Shown here: positions 1 to 7,551 of the stretch, piece after piece
Numbering within the stretch: position 1 is the stretch's first letter
How the letters are laid out: each line of letters opens with the position of its first letter
Source: Clostridia bacterium
GTDB taxonomy: Bacteria; Bacillota; Clostridia; Christensenellales; Aristaeellaceae
NCBI GenBank assembly: GCA_030529995.1
Contig: JAUMVT010000008.1
Coordinates: forward strand, 6,871 to 59,702
Direction of reading: 5' to 3'
Length of the DNA: 52,832 nucleotides
Position numbers and translations under genes: made by a program
Notes under the pieces: model-generated
Database searches by the model: none
Seen by the model: the letters and a program-made list of their open reading frames with translations, nothing else
What the model was told of the DNA's origin: nothing

Positions 1-183
1 GCGTCGGAGGGCTCGCAAGCCCTCCGACTGCCCATCGGCTTTCAGCGACATGTGCGGTGAAAGCCGCAGCTTTCCGACAGGAAAGCTTCCTTACACGAGT
101 GAACGGCCGGGAGAACGGCGCAGCCGTTCGACCAGTGAGCGAGTGCAGCCTCGCAGAAGCGGCGAAGCCGGTTCTGCGACGTG
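1..183 (+). repeat. Modular hairpin intergenic repeat, copy 1
   Basis: The element opens with a perfect hairpin: GTCGGAGGGCT (3-13), loop CGCA, AGCCCTCCGAC (18-28). Further dyads follow, including GAACGGC/GCCGTTC around 101-129 and GCAGAAGC/GGTTCTGC near 154-177. Matching modules occur in reverse orientation at 24009-24193 and in shortened form at 20048-20139 and 41535-41552. It fills the gap downstream of the minus-strand aspartate kinase gene and continues off the left edge, so its true end is unknown. It has no coding potential that I trust. A role in transcript ends or as a non-autonomous mobile repeat is inference. Confidence 0.75.
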
Positions 184-184
184 C

Positions 185-1501
185 TTACAGCACGAATTCC
201 TTATAGATTGCCCGAATCGTGGTCTCGAAATCCCTGTCGTTCACGCCCACCAGAATGGAAAGCTCGCTGGAGCCCTGGTCGATCATCCGCACGTTCACCC
301 CTGCGGCGGACATGGCGGAAAACAGCCTTGCGGCAGTACCGCAGTTGTGCACCATGCCTCGGCCTACCGTGGCGATAATGGACATGTCATCATGAATGGT
401 CACCACATCGGAGCCGGTGAGCTCAATGATCCGGCTGACCACCTTTTCCCGCTTGGCCTTCAGGGCGGAGCCTTCCACCACCACGCACATGGTGTCAATG
501 CCCGTAGGCGTGTGCTCGAAGGAGATGCCCTCGTCCTCCAGCACCTGCAGCACCTTCCGGCCGAAGCCCACCTCGCTGTTCATCATGGCCTTTTCCACGG
601 AAATGACGCTGAAGCCCTTCCGGCCTGCAATGCCGGTAATGGTGGGGGTGTCCGTTTCCGGGGGCATATCCAGGGCAATCACCGTGCCCGGATGGGTGGG
701 ATCATTGGTATTGCGGATGTTGGTGGGGATGCCTGCCTTGTGCACGGGGAACATGGCGTCCTCGTGGAGCACGGAAGCCCCCATGTAGCTCAGCTCCCGC
801 AGCTCCTTGTAGGTAATGGAGGAGATTTCCCGGGGCTGCTCCACCACCCGGGGGTCAGCCATGAGGAAGCCGCTGACGTCCGTCCAGTTTTCGTATACGT
901 CCGCGTTCACCGCCCGGGAAACAATGGCGCCGGTAATGTCGCTGCCCCCACGGCTGAAGGTGTGGACAGACCCGTCCGGCAGGGCGCCGTAGAAGCCGGG
1001 CACCACCGTAGGCACGCCGCCAATCAGCAGCTGCCCCAGCCGCTGATTGGTTTCCTCCGGCAGGAAAGCCCCGTGGTCGTCAAAGCAGATGCCCTTGGCC
1101 GCGTCCAGGAACTGCCAGCCCAGATAATCCGCCAGCAGCATGCCGTTCAGGTATTCACCCCGGCTGGCGCAGTAGTCCCGGCTGGCGCCGGCGGCGATCT
1201 GCTCATTGATTTCGTCCAGGGCGGAGGCCAGATCCGTCTTCAGCCCCAGCTCCTCGGCAATGTCCATGTACCGGGCGGCGATCCGGTCGAAGGTTTCCTG
1301 ATAATCCTCCCCGGCGGCCTGCTGAGCATGGCACCGGTACAGTAGGTCGGTGACCTTGTCGTCTTCCTTAAACCGCTTGCCCGGGGCGGAGGGCACCACG
1401 TACCGCCGTGCCTCGTCCATGGACAGAATGCGCTTCACCTTGGCGAACTGTCCCGCGTCTGCCAGCGAGCTTCCACCGAACTTGGTCACAATCTTCCTCA
1501 T
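185..1501 (-). CDS. Aspartate kinase (monofunctional, ACT-domain type)
   Basis: Phosphorylates L-aspartate in the cytoplasm, the first step to lysine, threonine and methionine. The 438-residue protein starts with VTKFGGSSLAD, the kinase nucleotide-binding signature, followed by APGKRFKEDDKVTDLL. FSRGGSDITGAI lies mid-protein and two ACT-like regulatory segments are at the C-terminus (ITGIAGRKGFSVISVEK and IIATVGRGMVHN). The pattern SSLADAGQ...SAPGKR...TKVTDLL-like resembles the YclM/ThrD class of Bacillus subtilis more than the lysine-sensitive LysC class. The ATG at 1501 is chosen because homology begins there, although the frame is open further upstream. It is the last gene of a six-gene minus-strand operon, 14 bp after the GNAT gene. 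The effector amino acid cannot be read from sequence. Confidence 0.95.
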   Translation of the reverse strand: MRKIVTKFGGSSLADAGQFAKVKRILSMDEARRYVVPSAPGKRFKEDDKVTDLLYRCHAQQAAGEDYQETFDRIAARYMDIAEELGLKTDLASALDEINEQIAAGASRDYCASRGEYLNGMLLADYLGWQFLDAAKGICFDDHGAFLPEETNQRLGQLLIGGVPTVVPGFYGALPDGSVHTFSRGGSDITGAIVSRAVNADVYENWTDVSGFLMADPRVVEQPREISSITYKELRELSYMGASVLHEDAMFPVHKAGIPTNIRNTNDPTHPGTVIALDMPPETDTPTITGIAGRKGFSVISVEKAMMNSEVGFGRKVLQVLEDEGISFEHTPTGIDTMCVVVEGSALKAKREKVVSRIIELTGSDVVTIHDDMSIIATVGRGMVHNCGTAARLFSAMSAAGVNVRMIDQGSSELSILVGVNDRDFETTIRAIYKEFVL

Positions 1502-1515
1502 AAGATACCACTCCC

Positions 1516-2037
1516 TCAGCTCTTTTCGTTGATTCTGCCCATCAGCACCACGTCGTGATACTTGCCGCCCCGGAAGATTTCCCGCCGAAGCCTGCCTTCC
1601 TCCTGAAACCCGTTGGCCGCGTAACATCGGATGGCGGCTTCGTTGAAGGCGAACACGGAGACCTTCAGCTTGTGCAGGTTCATCTCCTGAAAGCAGAAGT
1701 CGCACAGCAGCTCCATGGCTTCCTTCCCGTAGCCCCGACCTCGCCAGTCCGGGCCGATCATAATGGCCACCTCGGCCACCCGGTTTTTCCAGTCCAGCCG
1801 GATCACGCCGCACCGGCCTACCATGTCCCCCTGGAAATCCTCCACGGCAAACTGGTACTCTCCCCGGCTGTAGCTGCTCTGCTGCTCCAGCCAGCGGCGC
1901 TCATCCTCGTAGGATGCGGGAAAGGGAATGCCGCTGAGCATCCCCTTCACGGTGTCATAATCGTTGATAAATCGGTGATTGCCTTCCAGATCCCCCTGCT
2001 CAAAGGCACGGAGGCGTACCAGGGTTCCGTTGTACAT
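1516..2037 (-). CDS. GNAT family N-acetyltransferase (RimJ/RimL-like)
   Basis: A 173-residue acetyl-CoA-dependent N-acetyltransferase. The acetyl-CoA-binding motif A is visible as IGPDWRGRGYGKEAMELL, with the R/Q-x-x-G-x-G/A core. It is preceded by the strand GRCGVIRLDWKNRVAEVAIMI and followed by LHKLKVSVFAFNEAAIRCYAANGF, the typical RimJ/L-type end with bulky side chains. The start at 2037 has AGGAGG seven bases upstream. It lies between a PIG-L deacetylase (12 bp upstream) and aspartate kinase (14 bp downstream), so it is cotranscribed. Substrate is unknown. The family modifies ribosomal protein N-termini, antibiotics and small amines, and nothing here discriminates. Confidence 0.9.
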   Translation of the reverse strand: MYNGTLVRLRAFEQGDLEGNHRFINDYDTVKGMLSGIPFPASYEDERRWLEQQSSYSRGEYQFAVEDFQGDMVGRCGVIRLDWKNRVAEVAIMIGPDWRGRGYGKEAMELLCDFCFQEMNLHKLKVSVFAFNEAAIRCYAANGFQEEGRLRREIFRGGKYHDVVLMGRINEKS

Positions 2038-2049
2038 GGATTCGCCTCC

Positions 2050-3315
2050 TCAGTCAATGTTCTCGAACATGTCGCCGCCGATGACGTCCAGGCCTACCGT
2101 GGTGTAGTACAGGCCGAAGAGGCTGTTGTCCCAGATGCCGCCGTCCTCCACCTGCCACCGCTTCCCCTGCTGGGATACATGGCACTTGAAGGCCTCCCGT
2201 GCCACGTCCTGAGCGGTCATGCCGCCGAAGTAGCTCAGGGGCTGATGCCAGTCCATCTGAATCTGATTTTCTGCGTACAGGTGCATGTACACCTTGGGCA
2301 CGTCATAGGCGGCAAGGCCGGTATCCGTCAGTTTGTCCCCGTCGGCAGCCACCGCAATGGCCTGCCGTCCTGCCCAGGAGAAGGCCCGGTGCACCCCGTG
2401 GCCGTACTCGCCCTTTTCGTCCTGCAATACCACCACGCTGGGCTGATAGGTGCGGTACAGGGTGGCCACCTTGTTCACGGTTTTCTGCCTGCCCCAGGAG
2501 TCGAAGATGGTGTTCACGTTCTGGGTAATGATGTCCTCAAACCCGGCGAACACGGGATAGATCCGCACGCCGCAGGTCCACAGGCAGTCCAGCAGCTCCA
2601 GACGGCGATTGTATACGTTGAAGGCGGCACAGACCACCAGCACCTTCTTCTGCATCTGCCCGGCGTAGTAGGGAATCAGTCCACCGAACCAGAGGATTTC
2701 ATCATCCGGGTGACCGGCCAGCACCATCATGTCCACAGGGCCTTCCGCCTTCTGCCACACCTGAAAGTCGTCCGGCAGCTTGCCCGGGGTCACCACCGTC
2801 AGCTCGCAGATCTGCAGCTTGGCGCTTTCCGATTCTCTGCCGATAATGCGGAAGGTTTCCGTCAGGTTGGGCAGGGGAATGTACTGGGCGTTAAAGTCCG
2901 CATCGCACCAGGCCACTTCCTGCCAGGTGCCGTCTTCCTGCTGGGTCTGAATGCTGACGGACAGGGGGAAGGAGCGCCACTTGATCAGGATGCCTGCCGC
3001 CACTTCCCCTTCCGGCGGGGTAATCTGCAATTGGCGCACCCCGTGGTTCTGGCTCACGTCCAGAAAGGTGCGGTAGTTGCCGTCCCGCACCTGATCCAGG
3101 TGCTGATTCTTCGCTTCCCCGTTCAGCAGGCACTGGGCGGTAATGTCCCGTGCCATTTCTTCCGTATCCGTGGCGGTAGCCAGGTCGGAAACTGTAGCCA
3201 AATCAGAAGCCGTGGCCAAATCAGATGTCGTCGCTTCCGCTGAGGCTGACAGCATCATCATCAAGGAGATCATCAGTGCCAGTATCATAACCCGGAATGT
3301 TTTCCATAAAGTCAT
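2050..3315 (-). CDS. Secreted PIG-L family deacetylase, second of a tandem pair
   Basis: The PIG-L/LmbE family comprises zinc-dependent N-deacetylases acting on GlcNAc-containing substrates. The metal motif is GHPDDEILWFGGL, with a distal GHGVHRAF supplying further ligands. The N-terminus is a signal peptide (MTLWKTFRVMILALM, then ASAEA), followed by SDLAT repeats as a linker and a roughly 110-residue beta-sandwich-like segment before the catalytic domain. The start at 3315 is preferred over ORF-extending codons because it begins the signal peptide and has GAGAGG about 12 bases upstream. The 5-prime end overlaps the upstream paralogue by 95 bases. It probably acts outside the membrane on a surface polysaccharide. 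The substrate is not known. Confidence 0.85.
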   Translation of the reverse strand: MTLWKTFRVMILALMISLMMMLSASAEATTSDLATASDLATVSDLATATDTEEMARDITAQCLLNGEAKNQHLDQVRDGNYRTFLDVSQNHGVRQLQITPPEGEVAAGILIKWRSFPLSVSIQTQQEDGTWQEVAWCDADFNAQYIPLPNLTETFRIIGRESESAKLQICELTVVTPGKLPDDFQVWQKAEGPVDMMVLAGHPDDEILWFGGLIPYYAGQMQKKVLVVCAAFNVYNRRLELLDCLWTCGVRIYPVFAGFEDIITQNVNTIFDSWGRQKTVNKVATLYRTYQPSVVVLQDEKGEYGHGVHRAFSWAGRQAIAVAADGDKLTDTGLAAYDVPKVYMHLYAENQIQMDWHQPLSYFGGMTAQDVAREAFKCHVSQQGKRWQVEDGGIWDNSLFGLYYTTVGLDVIGGDMFENID

Positions 3316-4447
3316 TGCCAAGAACATCCTCTCCCACAGTGGTGTCATATAAGCCAAAGAGGCTGTTGTCGTTTTCGCCCCCGTCTTCCATCTGCCAGTG
3401 CTTCACCTGGCTCACATGGCATTGAAGGGCTTCGGTGGCTACGGTCAAGCCGTCCTTTCCGTCAAAGGCGGCAAGGGGCTGGTGCCAGTCCAGCTGAATC
3501 TGCCGGTTTTCGTACAGGTGGACGTAGACCTTCTTCACCTGCCAGGTGCCGTATTCCTTCACGGATTCCTTGTACTTGTCTTCCTTGGCGGCATAGGCGG
3601 CGGCCTTTACCGCAGCGTCTGCCGTGGCACGGTGCCCTCCGTGGCCGTACTCCCCGTGAAAGTCCTGGGTAATCAGCACTTCCGGCTGATAGGCACGAAT
3701 GAGGGCGGTCAGCTTCTTCAGCAGGTTGTTTTTGTTCCAGTGCTTGTACTGCCCCTCCAGGGTTTTGGCACGGGCGTCCGGCATCCCCACAAAGGAGGGA
3801 TAGGCGGTAACCCCGCACTTTTGCAGTCCGTCCAGCAGCTCCAGCCGCCGGTTGGGGGTGGAGGGAACCACATACACCACCTGCACCGTCAGGCCTTTTT
3901 CCCCGGCGTAGGTAGGCAGCAGACCACCGAACCACAGCAGTTCATCATCCGGGTGGCAGACCACCAGCATCATGTCCGCCTTGTCCGCCTGCACCCAGTG
4001 GGGAGCGTCCTCCGGCTCATCCCCTTCGCCGTACACCTTGAATTCCGCCAGATACATGCGGCCGCTGCTGGTGTTGGTCAGGCGGATGATGGTAGTGCCT
4101 TCCGGCATGGACACATAGTCGCTGAGATAGTCGCCTACCGTGCCGCAGACTGTCCAGTTGCCGCCCGTGTAGGCTTCCACCGTGCCGGCGGCGGCGTGGT
4201 CATAGAATTGCAGCTTCAAGCCTCCCAAGGCTTTCCCTTCGCAGGCAAACTCCAGCACGCCCCCCTTTTTCAGGCTGTAGTAGGTGGTGTACTTGCCGTC
4301 CCGCATCGTCTTGGGCTTGGTGGTTTTTCCTCCGGCGGTAACAGTGACCTGCTTGGTCAGCTCTTCCGCCGCCTCGCCCCGGGCGGTGCATAGCCAGCCG
4401 GTGAGCAGCAAAGTCAGCAGCACCAGCCAAACCAATCGTCGCTTCAT
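3221..4447 (-). CDS. Secreted PIG-L family deacetylase, first of a tandem pair
   Basis: Paralogue of the downstream gene, about 408 residues. The signal peptide MKRRLVWLVLLTLLLTG is followed by a beta-rich N-terminal domain (about residues 25-140), then the catalytic domain with VVCHPDDELLWFGGLLP and GEYGHGGHRAT. Both proteins share the closing pattern of FGLYDTTVG followed by a short end. This one carries an extra acidic tail (DTGTDDLLDDDAVSL...) encoded inside the next gene's signal-peptide region. The ATG at 4447 overlaps the ComF-like gene's stop by four bases (ATGA), indicating translational coupling. Role inferred: extracellular deacetylation of a glycan. The duplication could reflect two substrates. 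Confidence 0.86.
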   Translation of the reverse strand: MKRRLVWLVLLTLLLTGWLCTARGEAAEELTKQVTVTAGGKTTKPKTMRDGKYTTYYSLKKGGVLEFACEGKALGGLKLQFYDHAAAGTVEAYTGGNWTVCGTVGDYLSDYVSMPEGTTIIRLTNTSSGRMYLAEFKVYGEGDEPEDAPHWVQADKADMMLVVCHPDDELLWFGGLLPTYAGEKGLTVQVVYVVPSTPNRRLELLDGLQKCGVTAYPSFVGMPDARAKTLEGQYKHWNKNNLLKKLTALIRAYQPEVLITQDFHGEYGHGGHRATADAAVKAAAYAAKEDKYKESVKEYGTWQVKKVYVHLYENRQIQLDWHQPLAAFDGKDGLTVATEALQCHVSQVKHWQMEDGGENDNSLFGLYDTTVGEDVLGNDFMENIPGYDTGTDDLLDDDAVSLSGSDDI

Positions 4448-5106
4448 GCGTGCGTGTTCTCCTCTTGCTTGTCTTCCTTGGCGCCGGTGGCCGTCAGCAC
4501 CCACACGGAGCGTGCGCCGCTTTTGAGCAGGGCACGGGTGCAGAACAGCGCCGTGGCGCCGGTGGTGTGCACATCGTCCACCAGCAGCACGTTTTCCCCG
4601 TTCATGGGGATGGCGTCGAATACGCCCTCCAGGTTCCGGAGCCGTTGCTCCCGATGGAGCCCCTCCTGGGTGTGCCGGGACTCATCTCCACGGATCAGCA
4701 GCTTCAGGCAGGGGACGTTCATCCGGTGGGCAACGCATTGCGCCAGCACACGTCCGTGGTCAATGCCCCGCTTCCGCCGCCGCTTGTCCGGCATGGTGAC
4801 CCAGGTGACGATCGTATCCTTGGGCAGATCCATCAGCTGCACCGTGCCCATCATACCGTCCGCCAGTACCTCCGCCGCCTGAGCCATGCCGCTGTGCTTC
4901 AGCAGCAGCACTAGCTGCCGGGGAACGTCCTCATGCGCCCAGGTGTACCAGGTGCCGTCCTCCGCTTCCCTGTCCAGCCGGCTGATGTCCATCTGCAGGC
5001 GGCAGGCATCGCACAGGGGCTGACCGCCGGAACCTTCGCCGCAGCACAGGCAGGTCACGTTGGGGGGATACAGGACGCCCCGCAGCCGCCGAAGGAATCC
5101 CTTCAC
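4444..5106 (-). CDS. ComF family phosphoribosyltransferase-like protein
   Basis: A 220-residue protein with the ComF layout: an N-terminal four-cysteine zinc-binding segment (CLCCGEGSGGQPLCDAC), then a type I phosphoribosyltransferase domain with the PRPP-binding loop VLLVDDVHTTGATALF. Known ComF members take part in DNA uptake for natural competence, but many family members have no proven role. The start is a GTG at 5106 that overlaps the recD2 stop codon as GTGA. Sequence upstream of it in the same frame is not ComF-like. Coupling to recD2 suggests a DNA-processing link, which is inference from context. It is followed by an ATGA overlap with a PIG-L gene. Confidence 0.9.
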   Translation of the reverse strand: MKGFLRRLRGVLYPPNVTCLCCGEGSGGQPLCDACRLQMDISRLDREAEDGTWYTWAHEDVPRQLVLLLKHSGMAQAAEVLADGMMGTVQLMDLPKDTIVTWVTMPDKRRRKRGIDHGRVLAQCVAHRMNVPCLKLLIRGDESRHTQEGLHREQRLRNLEGVFDAIPMNGENVLLVDDVHTTGATALFCTRALLKSGARSVWVLTATGAKEDKQEENTHA

Positions 5107-7340
5107 CGAATGAGCAGGGCGGCGGTTTGCTGCAGCCGCTCCGTCAGGGCGGTGTACCGCTTCAGGATGTGATCGTTTTTCGTCATCTGGTAAATCACGT
5201 CCTCCCGGCCTACCAGCACCACCAGATTCCGTGCCCGGGTTAAGGCGGTGTAGAAGAGATTTCGTGTCAGCAGCATGGGAGGTCCTCCCACCACCGGCAT
5301 CACCACCACCGGGAACTCGCTGCCCTGGCTCTTGTGCACCGACAGGCAGTAGGCCAGATCCAGATTCTCCAACTGTGCGCTTTGGTAACATACTTCCTTT
5401 TCCTCATCGAAGAGCACCGTCAGGCTGTTGTCTTCCTTATCCACGTGGGTGATAAAGCCCACATCCCCGTTGAAGACCCCGGTGCCGTCCTCCCAGCCGG
5501 CGGCGGTTTCCTTCCGCCACTCCAGCTGGTAGTCGTTCTTGGTCTGCATCACCTTGTCTCCCAGGCGGAAGACGGTTTCCCCGTAGGTGAGGGAAGGCCG
5601 GCCGGGACTGGGGGGATTCAGCTCCTTTTGCAGCAGGGCGTTCAGGCTGTTGACGCCGCAGTCCCCTTTTCTCGTGGGGGACAGCACCTGAATGGAGCGC
5701 ATGGCCTGCTGCAGCCGGGTCTTTTCATCATAATGAAGGAACTTGGGCAGCCGCAGGGTTGCCAGCTGCACAATGCTCTGGGCGGCACGGGTGGCGGTTT
5801 CGTTCCGCTCGAAGAAGAAGTCCGTGCCCTTTTCGTTCAGCAGGGGCATTTCCCCGTGATTGATCCGGTGGGCGTTCATGACAATGCGGCTGGTTTCATC
5901 CTGCCGGAAAATATCCGTCAGCCGCACCTGAGGCACCACGCCGCTTGAGAGAATATCCCCCAGCACATTCCCCGCGCCTACGCTGGGCAGCTGATCCGCG
6001 TCGCCCACCATCAGCAGCCGGGTGCCCGGCTCAATGGCTCGCAGCAGGGAGCGCATCAGCATCAGATCCACCATGGACATTTCGTCCACAATGATGCAGT
6101 CCCCCTCAATGGGAGTGTCCTGATCCCGGGCGAAGGAGCCGTCGTCCCCCCCGTATTCCAGCAGACGATGGATGGTCTTGGCCTCCACCCCGGTGGCCTC
6201 GGTCATTCGCTTGGCGGCACGGCCGGTGGGGGCGCACAGCACCACTTCCCCCTCCTTGGCCAGCAGGGAAATGATGCAGTTGATAATGGTGGTTTTGCCT
6301 GTGCCGGGGCCGCCGGTGATGACCATGACCCCGGTATTCATGGCGGACACAATGGCCTCCCGCTGCCGGGGGCTGAAGCGGATGTTCCACTTTTTTTCGA
6401 AGCGGTCAATGTCCTGCTCCACCTGCCGGTGGGTGTCCACGGTCAGGGCGGCCATCAGCTCGCACAGCCGGTGCGCCACTTCCTTTTCCGCACTGTCAAA
6501 GGCGGGCAGGTACACCCGGTCGTCCGGGTCGGCGGGGGTCTTGGTCAGCACCACATCGTGCTTCAGCGCCAGATACATCAGCTGCCGCTCCACCAGCTCC
6601 TCCGATGTGTGGAGCAGGGTGCTGGTGCGCTTCATAAGCTCTGCCTTGGGCAGATACACGTGCCCCATGGAGGCGGCCATGTCCCGCAGCACGTACTTGA
6701 CGGCGCTCTGGATGCGGAACTCGCTGTCCTCCGGAATGCCCAGGGCCATGCCGATGCGGTCCGCTGTCAGGAAGCCTACGCCCTCCAGATCGTCGCACAG
6801 CCGGTAGGGGTTCTGGCGGATCACTTGGGGGGTGTTCTCCCCGTACTGCTTGGTGATCTTCATGGCCAGGTTGGCAGGCACCCCGTAGCTTTGGAGGAAG
6901 ACCATGGCTTCCCGGGCACGCTGCTGCTCCTGAAAGCTTTCCGCAATCTGCTTCCACCGCTTCTTGCCCATCTTCGGCACTTCCTGCAGCCTTTCCGGAT
7001 GCTCGCTGAGCACGGTCAGGGTTTCCTCGCCGAAGTATTTCACAATTTCCCGTGCCGTGGAGGGACCCACCCCCCGAATCAGCCCGCTGCCCAGGTATCG
7101 CTCGATGCCCAGCAGGGTGGTGGGGGTCTGCACCTGGCACAGGGCACACTTGAACTGGCGGCCGTACTGGGGATGCTCTACCCAGTCGCCCTGCAGCACC
7201 ACCTGTTCCCCGGAGGAGAGCATGGGCAGCACCCCCACCACGGTGGTTTCGCTGCGGCCTGTGCGGATGGTCACCACGGAGTACCCGTTGTCATGATTGC
7301 GGTATACCGTGCCCACAACGCTTGCCTCGATCTGTTCCAT
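5103..7340 (-). CDS. recD2: RecD2-type ATP-dependent DNA helicase
   Basis: A 745-residue superfamily 1B 5-prime to 3-prime helicase not bound to RecBC. Residues 1-70 form an OB-like N-terminal domain (SVVGTVYRNHDNGYSVV), followed by helix-hairpin-helix segments (GSGLIRGVGPSTAREIVKYF, then FQEQQRAREAMVFLQSYG). Walker A is ITGGPGTGKTTIINC and Walker B is IIVDEMSMVD. The C-terminal UvrD-like motif is LSVHKSQGSEFPVV. The ATG at 7340 has AAGGAGG eight bases upstream. It is the first gene of a six-gene operon driven by a promoter at 7377-7406. RecD2 proteins are tied to replication-fork and mismatch repair functions in Firmicutes. Confidence 0.95.
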   Translation of the reverse strand: MEQIEASVVGTVYRNHDNGYSVVTIRTGRSETTVVGVLPMLSSGEQVVLQGDWVEHPQYGRQFKCALCQVQTPTTLLGIERYLGSGLIRGVGPSTAREIVKYFGEETLTVLSEHPERLQEVPKMGKKRWKQIAESFQEQQRAREAMVFLQSYGVPANLAMKITKQYGENTPQVIRQNPYRLCDDLEGVGFLTADRIGMALGIPEDSEFRIQSAVKYVLRDMAASMGHVYLPKAELMKRTSTLLHTSEELVERQLMYLALKHDVVLTKTPADPDDRVYLPAFDSAEKEVAHRLCELMAALTVDTHRQVEQDIDRFEKKWNIRFSPRQREAIVSAMNTGVMVITGGPGTGKTTIINCIISLLAKEGEVVLCAPTGRAAKRMTEATGVEAKTIHRLLEYGGDDGSFARDQDTPIEGDCIIVDEMSMVDLMLMRSLLRAIEPGTRLLMVGDADQLPSVGAGNVLGDILSSGVVPQVRLTDIFRQDETSRIVMNAHRINHGEMPLLNEKGTDFFFERNETATRAAQSIVQLATLRLPKFLHYDEKTRLQQAMRSIQVLSPTRKGDCGVNSLNALLQKELNPPSPGRPSLTYGETVFRLGDKVMQTKNDYQLEWRKETAAGWEDGTGVFNGDVGFITHVDKEDNSLTVLFDEEKEVCYQSAQLENLDLAYCLSVHKSQGSEFPVVVMPVVGGPPMLLTRNLFYTALTRARNLVVLVGREDVIYQMTKNDHILKRYTALTERLQQTAALLIR

Positions 7341-7376
7341 GCCGCGCCTCCTTCCCGGGAAAAAATACACCAGACC

Positions 7377-7406
7377 ATTATAGCACCAAAGCAGGGGGGA
7401 TGTCAT
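7377..7406 (-). promoter_or_regulatory. Sigma-A promoter of the recD2 operon
   Basis: On the minus strand the -35 is ATGACA (7401-7406), the spacer is 18 bp, and the -10 is TATAAT (7377-7382). It lies 37 bp upstream of the recD2 start. No other promoter of comparable quality is seen in the tightly packed genes below it. Confidence 0.75.
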
Positions 7407-7504
7407 CTTTTTTGAAAATGGGAGGATGAGAGGGCAAACGGCTGCTGGAATCTTCCTCTGCGTTCTTTCCACTGCAATAGTGGGCTGTTGGAATAAGCAT
7501 TAGG

Positions 7505-7542
7505 GCATCAACAAAGCGGCACTGCTGATACCCTGTTGATGC
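7505..7542. other. Inverted repeat downstream of hexokinase gene
   Basis: GCATCAACA (7505-7513) pairs with TGTTGATGC (7534-7542) around a 20-base loop. It sits 10 bases past the hexokinase stop but lacks a T-run on the minus strand, so it is not a standard terminator. The rest of the gap 7341-7551 holds the recD2 promoter and nothing else I recognise. Confidence 0.45.
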
Positions 7543-7551
7543 ACACTGTTA

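Noticed and set aside
1-183. tRNA or other structured RNA gene in the hairpin-rich left edge
   Set aside because: No cloverleaf or anticodon arrangement. The hairpins recur as modules in other gaps, so a repeat family explains them better.
50-1345. Plus-strand open frame antisense to aspartate kinase
   Set aside because: His/Gly-rich antisense frame; it begins in the hairpin repeat and has no ribosome site.
1502-2049. Lysine riboswitch before aspartate kinase
   Set aside because: Only 14 bp separate aspartate kinase from the GNAT gene, leaving no room for a riboswitch.
3165-3232. Frameshift or assembly error at the PIG-L overlap
   Set aside because: Both frames are intact and the short SDLAT repeats code for a linker common in clostridial secreted proteins, so a real overlap is the simpler reading.
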